Below the pieces are notes generated by a model. That model was given only the letters and a program-made list of their open reading frames with translations. It had not been told where the DNA came from and did not search any database. Shown piece by piece: positions 9,193 through 17,935 of a stretch of 64,000 nucleotides of DNA. The stretch is taken from NCBI RefSeq assembly GCF_000739935.1, contig NZ_BBJU01000002.1:115897-179896 (forward strand), written 5' to 3'. Numbering within the stretch: the stretch's first letter is position 1; each line of letters begins with the position of its first letter. A program made the translations under genes and the position numbers. This DNA is from Agrobacterium rubi TR3 = NBRC 13261. GTDB lineage: Bacteria; Pseudomonadota; Alphaproteobacteria; Rhizobiales; Rhizobiaceae.

Positions 9193-9676
9193 GAAATCGT
9201 CCTGAACCTACATTGTTTGGCCAGACATACGCCAGGACCATCGTGTTGGATCATGTTGTAGAGCATTGATCCGCCAATCTGAATTGATTTTTGATAGAAC
9301 CTGCGCGGCATTTCAACGCGTGGTGAGGGCTTAGTGATATATAGATATAAGTGTAGCCATCTGAGTTTTGAGTAGCGATGCGGCAGAGGTCAGTATGCGT
9401 GGCTCACCCCCCTCTGTCCTGCCGGACATCTCCCCCACAGGTGGGGAGATCGATATGCCGCAACGTTGCGGCCATCTTCAGCGTCGATCATTTTAGCGAA
9501 GGTCTATCGCCTTGCCGATCTACCCCCTTGAGGGGGAGATGTCCGGCAGGACAGAGGGGGTGAGCCACACCCGCTGACCTCTGCTGCAAGCGGCAATTAT
9601 GCGTCCGCGATCAAAAATAAAGTCTTCTATCGAAGCCCGCCATCGAAGCAGCCTTCGATAGAGTGATGTCGAACAA
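9193..9676. other. Gene-free interval between hemH and the nucleotidase gene
   Basis: The first 180 bases are AT-richer and probably hold the hemH promoter (transcribed leftwards). The rest is mainly the long palindromic repeat at 9383-9584. No plausible protein gene was seen. Confidence 0.6.
9383..9584. repeat. Long palindromic intergenic repeat, family A copy 1
   Basis: A long inverted repeat. The outer arms GCAGAGGTCAG (9383-9393) and CTGACCTCTGC (9574-9584) flank inner arms that run from GGCTCACCCCCCTCTG to the matching CAGAGGGGGTGAGCC, including GTCCTGCCGGACATCTCCCCC and its complement. The centre (about 9450-9520) is unpaired. The same core recurs near 14984, 61428 and 63067. Confidence 0.85.
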
Positions 9677-11626
9677 TTACTGTGCCGGAACGTTCAGTTC
9701 TTCACCAACTTCGATGTGGTTTGGACGCTTCAGCGCGTTGGCTTCGGCGATCTTCTTCCACTCTGCGCCATTACCGTATTTCTCGGCGGCGATTTTCCAC
9801 AGCGAGTCACCGCGGGCAACGATATATTTCGCAGCCTCTGCCGGTGTTGTGGCAGGGGCCGATGTCGTGGTTGCCGGTGCCGGAGTGGTTGGCGCCGTTG
9901 CGGCTGGAGCGGGAGCCGCAGGTGCTGTGGCGGCTGGAGCCTGCGCGGTTGTTGCAGGTGCAGGGGCCGCAGGAGTTGCTGGCTTGGCTTCCTTTGGCGG
10001 GGCAACGTAGTCGGCTGGCGTTACATCCATCACGCGGCCATCGGTGTAAGGCTTGTAGGGGCTGTGCGAACCGATATAGGCGGCCACGGCATCTTCAAGG
10101 CTTGGTCCGAAGTCGTAGGGGTTGATGGCCTTGGTGGCGAAGGTCTTGAAGCCATCGCCGCCGGTGCGGGTATAGTTGTTGGTCACAACACCATAGGTCT
10201 TTTCAGGGTCGAGCTTGACGAAGCCGTCGCCTTCCTTGACTTCGACGGAAACGATGCGGCTTCCGGCTGGCTTGGAGCGGTCGAAGCTGTATTTCAGGCC
10301 AGCCGTCTGCACGAAGCGTCCTGCGCCTTCCTCGATCTGGCTCGCACCATTTTCAAGCGCTGCGACGAGATCGACGCCCTTGATCTGGAAGGTGGCGATG
10401 GAGTTCTGGAATGGTAGGACCGTCAGCACTTCGCCCATGGTCACAGGACCGGCGTCGATTGAGGCGCGCAAACCGCCGCCGTTCTGAATGGCGATGGTGA
10501 TGCCCTGGTCCTTCACGCGGTCAAGCAGCGCATCCGACACCAGGTTGCCCATGGTGCATTCCTTGACGCGGCAGACTTCGCGCGCGCCATCGATTGGTGC
10601 TTCGCTGGTGCCGATTTCCTTCTGCTTCATTTCTTCCAGCGGGGCGGCCAGTTCGGCGACGCGCTTGGTGAAGGCTTCGTCAGGGGTGACGGATGCGTCG
10701 AGCAGCTTCGGTGCGCCGCTGGTGGACTTCACCACGCCATTATCGTCGAAGGTGACAGTCAGATCGCCGAGATATTTGGAGTAGGCATAGGCTGTGACGA
10801 TCGGAACATCGACGCCGGATGGGTCTTTGACGAGTGTGGGGTATGGGCCTGCAGCCTTCGGATCGGTGCTGGAGAGCAGCGTGTGGCTGTGGCCGCCGAC
10901 GATGACGTCGATACCATCGACAGAGCGGGCGATTTCCTGATCCTTGACGTAGCCGACATGCGAGAGCACGACGATCTTGTTGACGCCCTGATCCTGAATT
11001 TCCTTGACGGCACCCTTGAGATACTCGATCTCGTTTTCAAACGTGACCTTGTCGCCGGGCGAGGATGTTTCGTTGGTATCGGTGGCCAGCACGGACAGGA
11101 CGGCGACCTTCTGGCCGCCCATTTCCTTGATGATGTAGCCCTTGAACTTGTCTTTCAGCTCGGAGCCGTCGGCAATCTTGGTGTTGCCGGAAATGATCGG
11201 GAACTTGACCGCATTGATGAGCTTCAGCAATTCTGCCGGGCCGTCATCGAATTCGTGGTTGCCGATGGCCATGGCGTCGAAACCGATGCCGTTCATGAAT
11301 TCGGCAACGGGACCGCTTTTATACTGCGTGTAGAACAGCGAACCCTGAAACTGGTCGCCAGCATCCAGCACGAGAATGTTGGCGTTAGCGCCAAGCTCTG
11401 TGCGGCGGGCGTCGATGGCGCTTTTGACGCGGGCGATGCCGCCGAAGCATTCCTTCTTGTCGGCTTCAGCCGTAGAGCAGGTGGAGTCGAACTTGTTGAT
11501 CGCTTCGATACGCGAATGCAGATCGTTGATGTGGAGAATATTGAGCTGGTAATCGGCCAGAGCCGCACCGGCGGAAAGCGCAACAACCGATGCGGTCATC
11601 AGGCCAAATCTCAAAATCCTGTTCAT
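9677..11626 (-). CDS. Secreted 5'-nucleotidase/metallophosphatase with C-terminal LysM domain
   Basis: A periplasmic UshA-type enzyme expected to release phosphate from nucleotides or UDP-sugars. Signal peptide residues 1-23 (cleavage after GAALA) are followed by a calcineurin-like core with metal motifs INDLHSR, LDAGDQFQG, GNHEFD, VVLSHVGY and GGHSHT, then the 5'-nucleotidase C-terminal domain (NGGGLRASI, VVTNNYTRTGGDGF). After it come a Pro/Ala/Thr-rich linker and a C-terminal LysM domain (GDSLWKIAAEKYG, NHIEVGEELNVP), which should bind peptidoglycan. The ATG at 11626 is used because GGAGAG lies just upstream; the frame extends further but without export logic. The 649-residue size fits a nucleotidase plus linker and LysM. 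Confidence 0.88.
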   Translation of the reverse strand: MNRILRFGLMTASVVALSAGAALADYQLNILHINDLHSRIEAINKFDSTCSTAEADKKECFGGIARVKSAIDARRTELGANANILVLDAGDQFQGSLFYTQYKSGPVAEFMNGIGFDAMAIGNHEFDDGPAELLKLINAVKFPIISGNTKIADGSELKDKFKGYIIKEMGGQKVAVLSVLATDTNETSSPGDKVTFENEIEYLKGAVKEIQDQGVNKIVVLSHVGYVKDQEIARSVDGIDVIVGGHSHTLLSSTDPKAAGPYPTLVKDPSGVDVPIVTAYAYSKYLGDLTVTFDDNGVVKSTSGAPKLLDASVTPDEAFTKRVAELAAPLEEMKQKEIGTSEAPIDGAREVCRVKECTMGNLVSDALLDRVKDQGITIAIQNGGGLRASIDAGPVTMGEVLTVLPFQNSIATFQIKGVDLVAALENGASQIEEGAGRFVQTAGLKYSFDRSKPAGSRIVSVEVKEGDGFVKLDPEKTYGVVTNNYTRTGGDGFKTFATKAINPYDFGPSLEDAVAAYIGSHSPYKPYTDGRVMDVTPADYVAPPKEAKPATPAAPAPATTAQAPAATAPAAPAPAATAPTTPAPATTTSAPATTPAEAAKYIVARGDSLWKIAAEKYGNGAEWKKIAEANALKRPNHIEVGEELNVPAQ

Positions 11627-11774
11627 CGTCTTCTCTCTCCTGTTTTGCCGTATACGAAGCCGGGAGGCTCGTCCTGCCACCATAGCTACTGCGAAATCAT
11701 GACACTGGTTCAAAGGCGATGTTTTCATCTCGCAGCATCTGCCGCAAGTAGAAATATGACAGGGTTGTGCAAAT

Positions 11775-11801
11775 AAAAAACGCGCGCTGCACGCGCGCGT
11801 T
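11775..11801 (-). terminator. Rho-independent terminator of omp10
   Basis: A GC-only hairpin (CGCGCG arms around a short loop) that on the minus strand is followed by TTTTTTATTT. It sits about 30 bases after the omp10 stop codon and separates omp10 from the nucleotidase gene. Confidence 0.8.
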
Positions 11802-11832
11802 GAAATTAACGCAAGCACTCTGTTTTGCTGGC

Positions 11833-12204
11833 TCAGCCCTGACGCGTCAGCGTAAACTGGCTGTTGCTATCCGTGGTGCAGTTGAGCTGCGAACGGGAGA
11901 TCAGCGCGCAATTGACGCGTGACTGCGTGTTGCGCACCAGCGAGGTCATGTTGATCTCATAGAGCGTTGGCGACAGCGTCACATAGGTGCCGGATGCCAG
12001 CAGCGTGTTGCTGTCTGTCGAGCGTGTGGAGAAGGCGCCCGCCTGGAAGGTGGAGACGATGCCGTTCTTGTCCACCCAGCGGCCATCGACCGCCGGACCC
12101 TGCGGCATGGCGGATGCCATGGGGCGAGGCGATGGCGCGTTAGGAGCGCATGAAGAGGCGGCAATTGCGGCCAGAACCACGGCGGCGCCTGTCTTGAAAT
12201 TCAT
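11833..12204 (-). CDS. omp10: Outer membrane lipoprotein Omp10
   Basis: A 123-residue lipoprotein. The lipobox ends at Cys19 (IAASSC), after a short hydrophobic signal. The mature domain ([50 protein letters not shown]) closely follows Brucella Omp10, a surface lipoprotein of Rhizobiales, by memory of that sequence. Two conserved cysteines (VNCAL and LNCTT) may form a disulfide. The start at 12204 is chosen because the signal peptide begins there; the open frame continues upstream to 12285 without sense. It has its own terminator. Confidence 0.82.
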   Translation of the reverse strand: MNFKTGAAVVLAAIAASSCAPNAPSPRPMASAMPQGPAVDGRWVDKNGIVSTFQAGAFSTRSTDSNTLLASGTYVTLSPTLYEINMTSLVRNTQSRVNCALISRSQLNCTTDSNSQFTLTRQG

Positions 12205-12360
12205 CTCTTTCGTCTCCTGCGATTCTGCCCGATCTACTTTGAAAGACCATGGATGGAAGTTTAATTTAATGCAAGCGAACGACAACCGCTATGCACCGGT
12301 TCCCCGCGCCACCCACAAAACGGCAAGCGTTGCAAACCGGCACCAGTAGTCGCAAAGTGC

Positions 12361-13809
12361 TTATCCTCGCACCAGAATATTGCGGAACTGCCACGGATCG
12401 CTGGTGTCGATATCTTCCGGGAAGAGGCCAGGCCTGCCATCGATCGGCGTCCACTCGGTGTAATGGCCCTCGACCGGGCCGAGGTAACGCTTCTGGATTC
12501 CAAGGCAACGACGGTAATCGATCTCGTCTGCTTCGACGATACCGGCCTGCGGGTTTTCCAGCGCCCAGACCATGCCGGAGAGAACAGCCGAGGAGACCTG
12601 AAGGCCCGTCGCATTCTGGTTGGGAGCAAGCTTGCGAGCCTCTTCCAGCGTCAGGCGCGAGCCGTACCAGTAGGCATTCTTCTCATGGCCGTAGAGGAGA
12701 ACGCCGAGTTCATCCGCACCATCGGTCAACTCGCCTTCGGTCAAGACGTGCTGCACTGGCTGGGCTGCGCCGCCATTGCCGAACATCTCGTAGAGCGACA
12801 GAACGGCGTCGTTGCACGGGTGATAGGCGTAATGGCAGGTGGGGCGGAAATCGACATGGCCGCGCTTGTCGCGTACGGTGAAATAGTCGGAAATCGATAT
12901 CGCTTCATTGTGGGTCACGAGCAGGCCGTATTGCGCCCCAAGCGTCGGGCACCAAGTGCGCACGCGGGTGGTAGCGCCGGGCTGGTCAAGGAAGATGGCG
13001 GCCTTGTTGCCCTTCTTCTGCTTCTTGGCGTTCTTCGGCATCCATTTTTCGTGGCTTCCCCAGCCCAGTTCCGCCGGTTGCATGCCCTCGGCAATGAAGC
13101 CTTCGACCGACCACGTGTTCCAGAAGGTGTTGAAGGGCTTGGGGTCATTGGCGCGCTGCGTGTCGCGTTCGGCAATGTGAACGCCCTTGACGCCCAGCGT
13201 CTGCATCAGCTTGGCCCAGCCTTCGCGGTCGCTGGCAACAGGTTCTTCGAATTCCAGCCCCGTGTCGTTTGCCAGATTGACCAGCGCCTGTTTCACGAAC
13301 CACGAGACCATGCCGGGGTTTGCACCGCAGGTGGATACGGCTGTGGTGCCGCCGGGGCGCCTGGCCTTTTCCTTCAGCATGGTTTCGCGCAACGCATAAT
13401 TGGTGCGCTGAGCGTTATCCGCATCGGTGTCGAAGTAGAAGCCGGGCCAGGGTTCCACGACCGTGTCGATGTAGAGCATGCCGTATTTGCGGCACAGCTT
13501 CATCAGATCGACGGAGGAGGCATCTACGGATAGGTTGACGCAGAAACCTTGGCCTTCGACATTCTTGACGAGCGGCTTCAGCACATCCTTGTAGTTTTCC
13601 TTGGTCAGATGCTCGCGCACATGCCGGATGTTGCGGCTTTGCAGGTAGTCGGAAATGTCTTCACGCGGATCGATGACGACGAGCCTGGACAGGTCGAACT
13701 TGAAGTGCCGCTCCAGCAAGGGAAGCGTGCCGCGCCCGATGGAGCCGAAACCGATCATGATGATGGGACCGGTAATTTCGCCATAGATCGGGTATTCAGC
13801 GTCCGTCAT
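12361..13809 (-). CDS. hss: Homospermidine synthase
   Basis: Makes sym-homospermidine from putrescine (or putrescine plus spermidine) in an NAD-dependent reaction. The N-terminal Rossmann motif IIMIGFGSIGRG, the VVIDPRED loop and the DTVVEPWPGFYFDT and TCGANPGMVS segments are typical of the bacterial family. At 482 residues it is full length. Homospermidine is a major polyamine in rhizobia. It is monocistronic, with an unexplained perfect hairpin at 13894-13914 in its upstream region. The ATG at 13809 follows an A-rich stretch without a strong ribosome site. Confidence 0.94.
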   Translation of the reverse strand: MTDAEYPIYGEITGPIIMIGFGSIGRGTLPLLERHFKFDLSRLVVIDPREDISDYLQSRNIRHVREHLTKENYKDVLKPLVKNVEGQGFCVNLSVDASSVDLMKLCRKYGMLYIDTVVEPWPGFYFDTDADNAQRTNYALRETMLKEKARRPGGTTAVSTCGANPGMVSWFVKQALVNLANDTGLEFEEPVASDREGWAKLMQTLGVKGVHIAERDTQRANDPKPFNTFWNTWSVEGFIAEGMQPAELGWGSHEKWMPKNAKKQKKGNKAAIFLDQPGATTRVRTWCPTLGAQYGLLVTHNEAISISDYFTVRDKRGHVDFRPTCHYAYHPCNDAVLSLYEMFGNGGAAQPVQHVLTEGELTDGADELGVLLYGHEKNAYWYGSRLTLEEARKLAPNQNATGLQVSSAVLSGMVWALENPQAGIVEADEIDYRRCLGIQKRYLGPVEGHYTEWTPIDGRPGLFPEDIDTSDPWQFRNILVRG

Positions 13810-13893
13810 TCTTTAATTTCCTGTTTGAAGACAAGGCTTAAGCTAGATCATTCGTTCTCAACAATAAAGGGTAGCCGGATGACGGGCGTATGA

Positions 13894-13914
13894 AGCTTGG
13901 CGAAAAGCCAAGCT
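13894..13914. promoter_or_regulatory. Perfect hairpin upstream of hss
   Basis: AGCTTGGC (13894-13901) and GCCAAGCT (13907-13914) enclose GAAAA. It lies 85-105 bases upstream of the hss start and about 120 bases upstream of the divergent cyclase. No T-run follows on either strand, so it is not an ordinary terminator; it may be a leader structure or operator. Confidence 0.45.
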
Positions 13915-14032
13915 CTTAGACGTCTGTTTGTGAGAAAATCATCCATATAGCTTAGGACTACGCGTTTCCCCTCTCAGAAACTATAATAGATTCCAAACCG
14001 GATGCGTCCTTCGGTTGGAGGGGGTCAATATC

Positions 14033-14956
14033 GTGAGGCAAGAGACTGCCAGCCTGGATGGTCTGATCGAGCGCGTTCTTGCGCTACAGGACATGACACC
14101 TGTTTTCATTGCTCTTTTCGACACGGATGACCGGCTGCGTCACGCCAACCGCGCCTTTCGCGAGGCGTTCAATCTGGCCGGCGATGCTTTTCCGACATGG
14201 GCCGAACTTCTGCGAGCGAACTATCACGACAGAAAAGGCCTGATCATCACCACCCAGGATTTCGAGGCATGGCTCCTGTCGGCGCAATCGCGCCGTGGCA
14301 AGCTGCCGTTTCGCGGGCTGGAGCTGGATTTGCACGACGGGCGCTGGATCTGGATGACAGAGACCGTACAGGACGATGGCTGGATGCTGTGCGTGGGCAG
14401 CGACATCACCGCGCTGCGGCAAAACCAGCGCAGTCTGCGCCAGGACCGCGACATAGCCTTGCGCGCAGCCCAAACGGATGAGTTGACCGGAACCGCCAAC
14501 CGGCGCTTCGTTTTTGCCAAGCTCGATGTCCAGATCGAAAAAGTGCGAAACGGGACGGAATGCCCGTTCGGGCTATGCGTCATGGATATCGATCTCTTCA
14601 AGACCATCAATGATCGCTTCGGCCATCAGGGTGGCGACACCGTGCTGCGCGACTTCGTCAAAATCGCCCACTCCACGATCCGTCGTTCCGATTGCTTCGG
14701 GCGCGTGGGCGGCGAGGAGTTCATGCTGATCATGCCGCGCACGGTTCTGTCGGAATGCATCGGCATCGTAGAGCGACTGCTGGACAAGGTCGCTTCTTCC
14801 TGCCCATTCCCCGGCGCTACCGACTTTTCCTATAGCTGCTCGGCGGGGCTGTCGCTGTATCGGGCCGAGGAAACCGGTGCCGATCTTTATCAGCGCGTGG
14901 ATCATGCGCTCTATGCGGCAAAGCAGAAGGGGCGTGCTCGGGTAGAGTGGGTTTAG
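14033..14956 (+). CDS. PAS-GGDEF diguanylate cyclase
   Basis: A cytoplasmic cyclic di-GMP synthase of 307 residues: an N-terminal PAS domain (about 15-135, ending VGSDITALRQ), a linker, then a GGDEF domain with the active-site GGEEF and the TDELTGTANRR and MDIDLFKTINDRFGH motifs. An RxxD inhibitory site (RRSD) lies five residues before GGEEF, so product inhibition is expected. The GTG at 14033 is preferred because GGAGGGGG sits 8-9 bases upstream; the longer TTG start at 14015 would overlap that site. It is a single gene followed by a family A repeat. Confidence 0.87.
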   Translation: MRQETASLDGLIERVLALQDMTPVFIALFDTDDRLRHANRAFREAFNLAGDAFPTWAELLRANYHDRKGLIITTQDFEAWLLSAQSRRGKLPFRGLELDLHDGRWIWMTETVQDDGWMLCVGSDITALRQNQRSLRQDRDIALRAAQTDELTGTANRRFVFAKLDVQIEKVRNGTECPFGLCVMDIDLFKTINDRFGHQGGDTVLRDFVKIAHSTIRRSDCFGRVGGEEFMLIMPRTVLSECIGIVERLLDKVASSCPFPGATDFSYSCSAGLSLYRAEETGADLYQRVDHALYAAKQKGRARVEWV

Positions 14957-14983
14957 AGTGAGTTATTCGGCGGTTGTGGGTGC

Positions 14984-15151
14984 GGCTCACCCCCCTCTGT
15001 CCTGCCGGACATCTCCCCCACAGGTGGGGAGATCGACTCGTTGAGACTTCTCGCCCATCTTGAAGGCTGCGGATAGAGCGAGGGAGCAAGCGTCTAGCCG
15101 ATCTCCCTCCTTGTGGGGGAGATGTCCGGCAGGGCAGAGGGGGGTGAGCCA
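14984..15151. repeat. Long palindromic intergenic repeat, family A copy 2
   Basis: The left arm begins GGCTCACCCCCCTCTGTCC and the right arm ends with GGCAGAGGGGGGTGAGCC. Inner blocks CATCTCCCCCACAGGTGGGG and its partner match copy 1. The centre differs between copies. It fills the space between the cyclase and the aminotransferase. Confidence 0.85.
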
Positions 15152-15199
15152 CACCCGCGGTGCCTAAACGTAAAGCCAAGGAAAGCGTGGCCGCTCACC

Positions 15200-15835
15200 T
15201 CAAACCAACTCCGCAGCCACCAACCCATGCAATGAATTACCAACAAACAGCTTCCGTCCCGCCAAATCCGCTGGCTTCAGTGCCTGTCCGCGGGCCTTGC
15301 GTTCGCGGATGAGATCGGCGCGCAGAACGCCGGGCAGAATGCCGCTATCGAGTGGCGGGGTCAGCAATTGGCCTTCCGCACCCTCCACAAAGACGCTGGT
15401 GGTGGATCCCTCGCAAATTTCGCCGCGCTCGTTCAAAAGCAGGACTTCGTCCGCTTCCTTGGCTGAAAACTCCGCGCGTGCCGCGTCATAGGGTTCACGG
15501 CGCGAGGATTTGTGGCGGTAGAAGGTGTCGCTGGAATCGAGCCGCGTCTTTTCCGCAATCTTCACCCGCCAGACGGCGCCCTCACAAAGCGGAATGAAGG
15601 GTTCGGCGGCAATGTCGAGTTCGCCCTTGTAGTTCATCACCACCCGCACGGTCATCGGTTCGCTGCCGCTGACGGCGGCGTTCAACGCTTTCACGGTATC
15701 GGCGGGTGCGCGAAAACCCAGCGCATCGGCAGAGCGCAGCAGGCGGCGCATGTGCTGTTCCAGCCGCTGGAAGCCGGTGGTGGGCTCCCAGCGGAGCGTT
15801 TCCCGCAATGTCAGGTCACCCGGTTTGCGTTTCAT
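15200..15835 (-). CDS. Class IV aminotransferase family protein (PabC-like)
   Basis: A PLP fold-type IV protein of 211 residues. The likely PLP lysine is in YRHKSSRREPYDAAR; the LLLNERGEICEGSTTSVFV block and the LPGVLRADLI motif match 4-amino-4-deoxychorismate lyase and branched-chain aminotransferase relatives. It is shorter than BCAT (about 300) and nearer PabC-like proteins, which make p-aminobenzoate for folate. No pabB is adjacent, so the substrate is not settled by context. Confidence 0.72.
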   Translation of the reverse strand: MKRKPGDLTLRETLRWEPTTGFQRLEQHMRRLLRSADALGFRAPADTVKALNAAVSGSEPMTVRVVMNYKGELDIAAEPFIPLCEGAVWRVKIAEKTRLDSSDTFYRHKSSRREPYDAARAEFSAKEADEVLLLNERGEICEGSTTSVFVEGAEGQLLTPPLDSGILPGVLRADLIRERKARGQALKPADLAGRKLFVGNSLHGLVAAELV

Positions 15836-15920
15836 GCGCGTCGTCCGTCATGCTGTTTCCGTAAAATAAGGTATGTAAAACCGGCGAAGCTTGCCCGAGA
15901 TTGGAGCGTCGCCGGTCCTC

Positions 15921-17765
15921 TCATTCTTTATCCAACGCTTCCAACTCGTCGATCAAGCCTTCGATCATGGAAAGACCCTTGTTCCAGAAGGACGGGTCGG
16001 TGGCATCGAGACCGAACGGCTTCAGAAGTTCGGAATGGTGCTTGGTGCCACCGGCCTTCAGCAGCTCGAAATACTTGTCCTGAAAACCGCTATCGGCATT
16101 CTGGTAGACCGCATAGAGCGAGTTGACGAGGCAATCGCCGAAGGCGTAGGCATAGACATAGAAGGGCGAGTGGATGAAGTGGGGAACGTAGGTCCACCAG
16201 TTTTCATAGCCCTCGGAAATCTTGATCGCCGGTCCAAGGCTTGTCTGCTGGACGGAGAGCCACAGTTCGCCGATCTGTTCTGCGGTCAGTTCGCCGTCCT
16301 TGCGGGCGGTGTGCACCTTGCGCTCGAATTCATAAAAAGCGATCTGGCGCACCACCGTGTTGATCATGTCTTCGACCTTGCGAGCCAAAAGCGCCTTGCG
16401 CTCACGCTTGTCCTTGGTGCCATCCAGCAGCTTGCGGAAGGTCAGCATTTCGCCGAAGACCGATGCCGTCTCGGCCAAGGTCAGCGGCGTTGCGCACATC
16501 AGAGCGCCCTGTCCACCGGCCAATACCTGATGCACGCCATGGCCCAGCTCGTGCGCCAGCGTCATCACGTCACGCGGCTTGCCGAGGTAATTGACCAGCA
16601 CGTAAGGGTGCGCGGAGGGCACGGTGGGATGCGCGAAGGCACCCGGTGCCTTGCCGGGACGGGCGGGGGCATCGATCCATTCCTCATCGAAAAAGCGGCG
16701 GGCGATATCGGCCATCTCGGGTGCGAAGTCGCCATAGGCCGAGAGCACCATGTCCTTGGCGTCGTCCCAGGGAATGACGGCGTTCGACGTGTCGGGCAGC
16801 GGCGCGTTGCGGTCCCAATAGTTCATCTGCTCCATGCCGAGCCACTTGGCCTTCATCTTGTAATAGCGATGCGACAGGCGCGGATAGGCCTGCGTCACCG
16901 CCTGCGCCAACGCATCCACCACCCCGCGCTCGACGCGGTTGGCCAGATGGCGGCTGTCGGCGATGTCTTCGAACTTGCGCCAACGGTCGGAGATTTCCTT
17001 GTCCTTGGCGAGCGTGTTGGTAATCAGCGTGAAGACGCGCAGATTGTCCTTGAAGGTTGCGCTCAGCGCCTGCGCTGCCTTTTTACGGGTTTCCGTGTCC
17101 GGTTCCTGAAGCAGGTTGAGCGTTTCTTCCAGCGCCAGGCTCTTGCCGTCGACCTCAAAACGCAGCTCCGACATGGTTTCATCGAACAGGCGGTTGAAGG
17201 CTGCGGCACTGGTCATCGACTTTTCGAGGAACAGCTGTTCCAGACTGTCATCCAGCTGGTGCGGCTTGTCCTTGCGCAAATCCACCAGCCACGGCTTGTA
17301 ATGGCCGGTCAGCGGATCGTTGGCGATGGCCGCATCGATGGTCGCGTCTTCGATGCGGTTCAGCTCGAGCGCGAAGAACAGAAGGTTGGAGGACATCTCG
17401 GTGAGCTTCGACTGGGCGTCGCCATAAATCTTGCCGTTGGCCGGGTTGGATGTATCGGAAAAATAGGTGAGGCCAGCGAAGGAACCGATGCGGCCGAGAA
17501 GATCGTCCAGCGCTTCATATTCCTTCAGCGCCGCGCCAAGACCCTGCTCGCCGGAACTCTTGGCGGCGGCTTCCAGCTTGCCCTTCCATTTGGCTTCGAA
17601 CGCCTTTGCGTCGCTCGCCGCCTTTTCCAGCGCGCCCCTGTATTCTGATGAATCGGCAGAGGGGTAGAGATCGGACAGCTTCCATGTCGGGAGGTCACCG
17701 AGGGCGGCAGCCCCTACGTCTGCGGGCGAAAAGGCGGGCAGGGGGATCGATGTCTTCAAGGTCAT
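15921..17765 (-). CDS. pepF: Oligoendopeptidase F (M3 family)
   Basis: A cytoplasmic zinc metallopeptidase of 614 residues that degrades short peptides. The zinc motif HELGH occurs in TLAHELGHGVHQ, with the downstream Glu in LAETASVFGEM. The C-terminal region (SPFYVYAYAFGDCLVNSLYAVYQ) is typical of M3B enzymes. It has full family length and no signal peptide. The gene stands alone between the aminotransferase and a divergent sigma-54 regulator. Confidence 0.92.
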   Translation of the reverse strand: MTLKTSIPLPAFSPADVGAAALGDLPTWKLSDLYPSADSSEYRGALEKAASDAKAFEAKWKGKLEAAAKSSGEQGLGAALKEYEALDDLLGRIGSFAGLTYFSDTSNPANGKIYGDAQSKLTEMSSNLLFFALELNRIEDATIDAAIANDPLTGHYKPWLVDLRKDKPHQLDDSLEQLFLEKSMTSAAAFNRLFDETMSELRFEVDGKSLALEETLNLLQEPDTETRKKAAQALSATFKDNLRVFTLITNTLAKDKEISDRWRKFEDIADSRHLANRVERGVVDALAQAVTQAYPRLSHRYYKMKAKWLGMEQMNYWDRNAPLPDTSNAVIPWDDAKDMVLSAYGDFAPEMADIARRFFDEEWIDAPARPGKAPGAFAHPTVPSAHPYVLVNYLGKPRDVMTLAHELGHGVHQVLAGGQGALMCATPLTLAETASVFGEMLTFRKLLDGTKDKRERKALLARKVEDMINTVVRQIAFYEFERKVHTARKDGELTAEQIGELWLSVQQTSLGPAIKISEGYENWWTYVPHFIHSPFYVYAYAFGDCLVNSLYAVYQNADSGFQDKYFELLKAGGTKHHSELLKPFGLDATDPSFWNKGLSMIEGLIDELEALDKE

Positions 17766-17935
17766 GTCGGGCTTTCCTCTTTATCTCTTCGCCAAAGCAT
17801 ATGGGGGCTCTGTTTCCCGTGGCAATGCATAAAATGCAAGCAAATCTCAAAACTGGATGTTCAAGCCTTCCATGTCACATTCAGTTCAAAGGGCCAGCAT
17901 GAAGCAGGTCCATAAACCGGAAACCGGAGCCTGAC

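Noticed and set aside
11627..11818. N-terminal extension of the nucleotidase
   Set aside because: It would place 64 residues before a clear signal peptide; a good ribosome site lies just before 11626.
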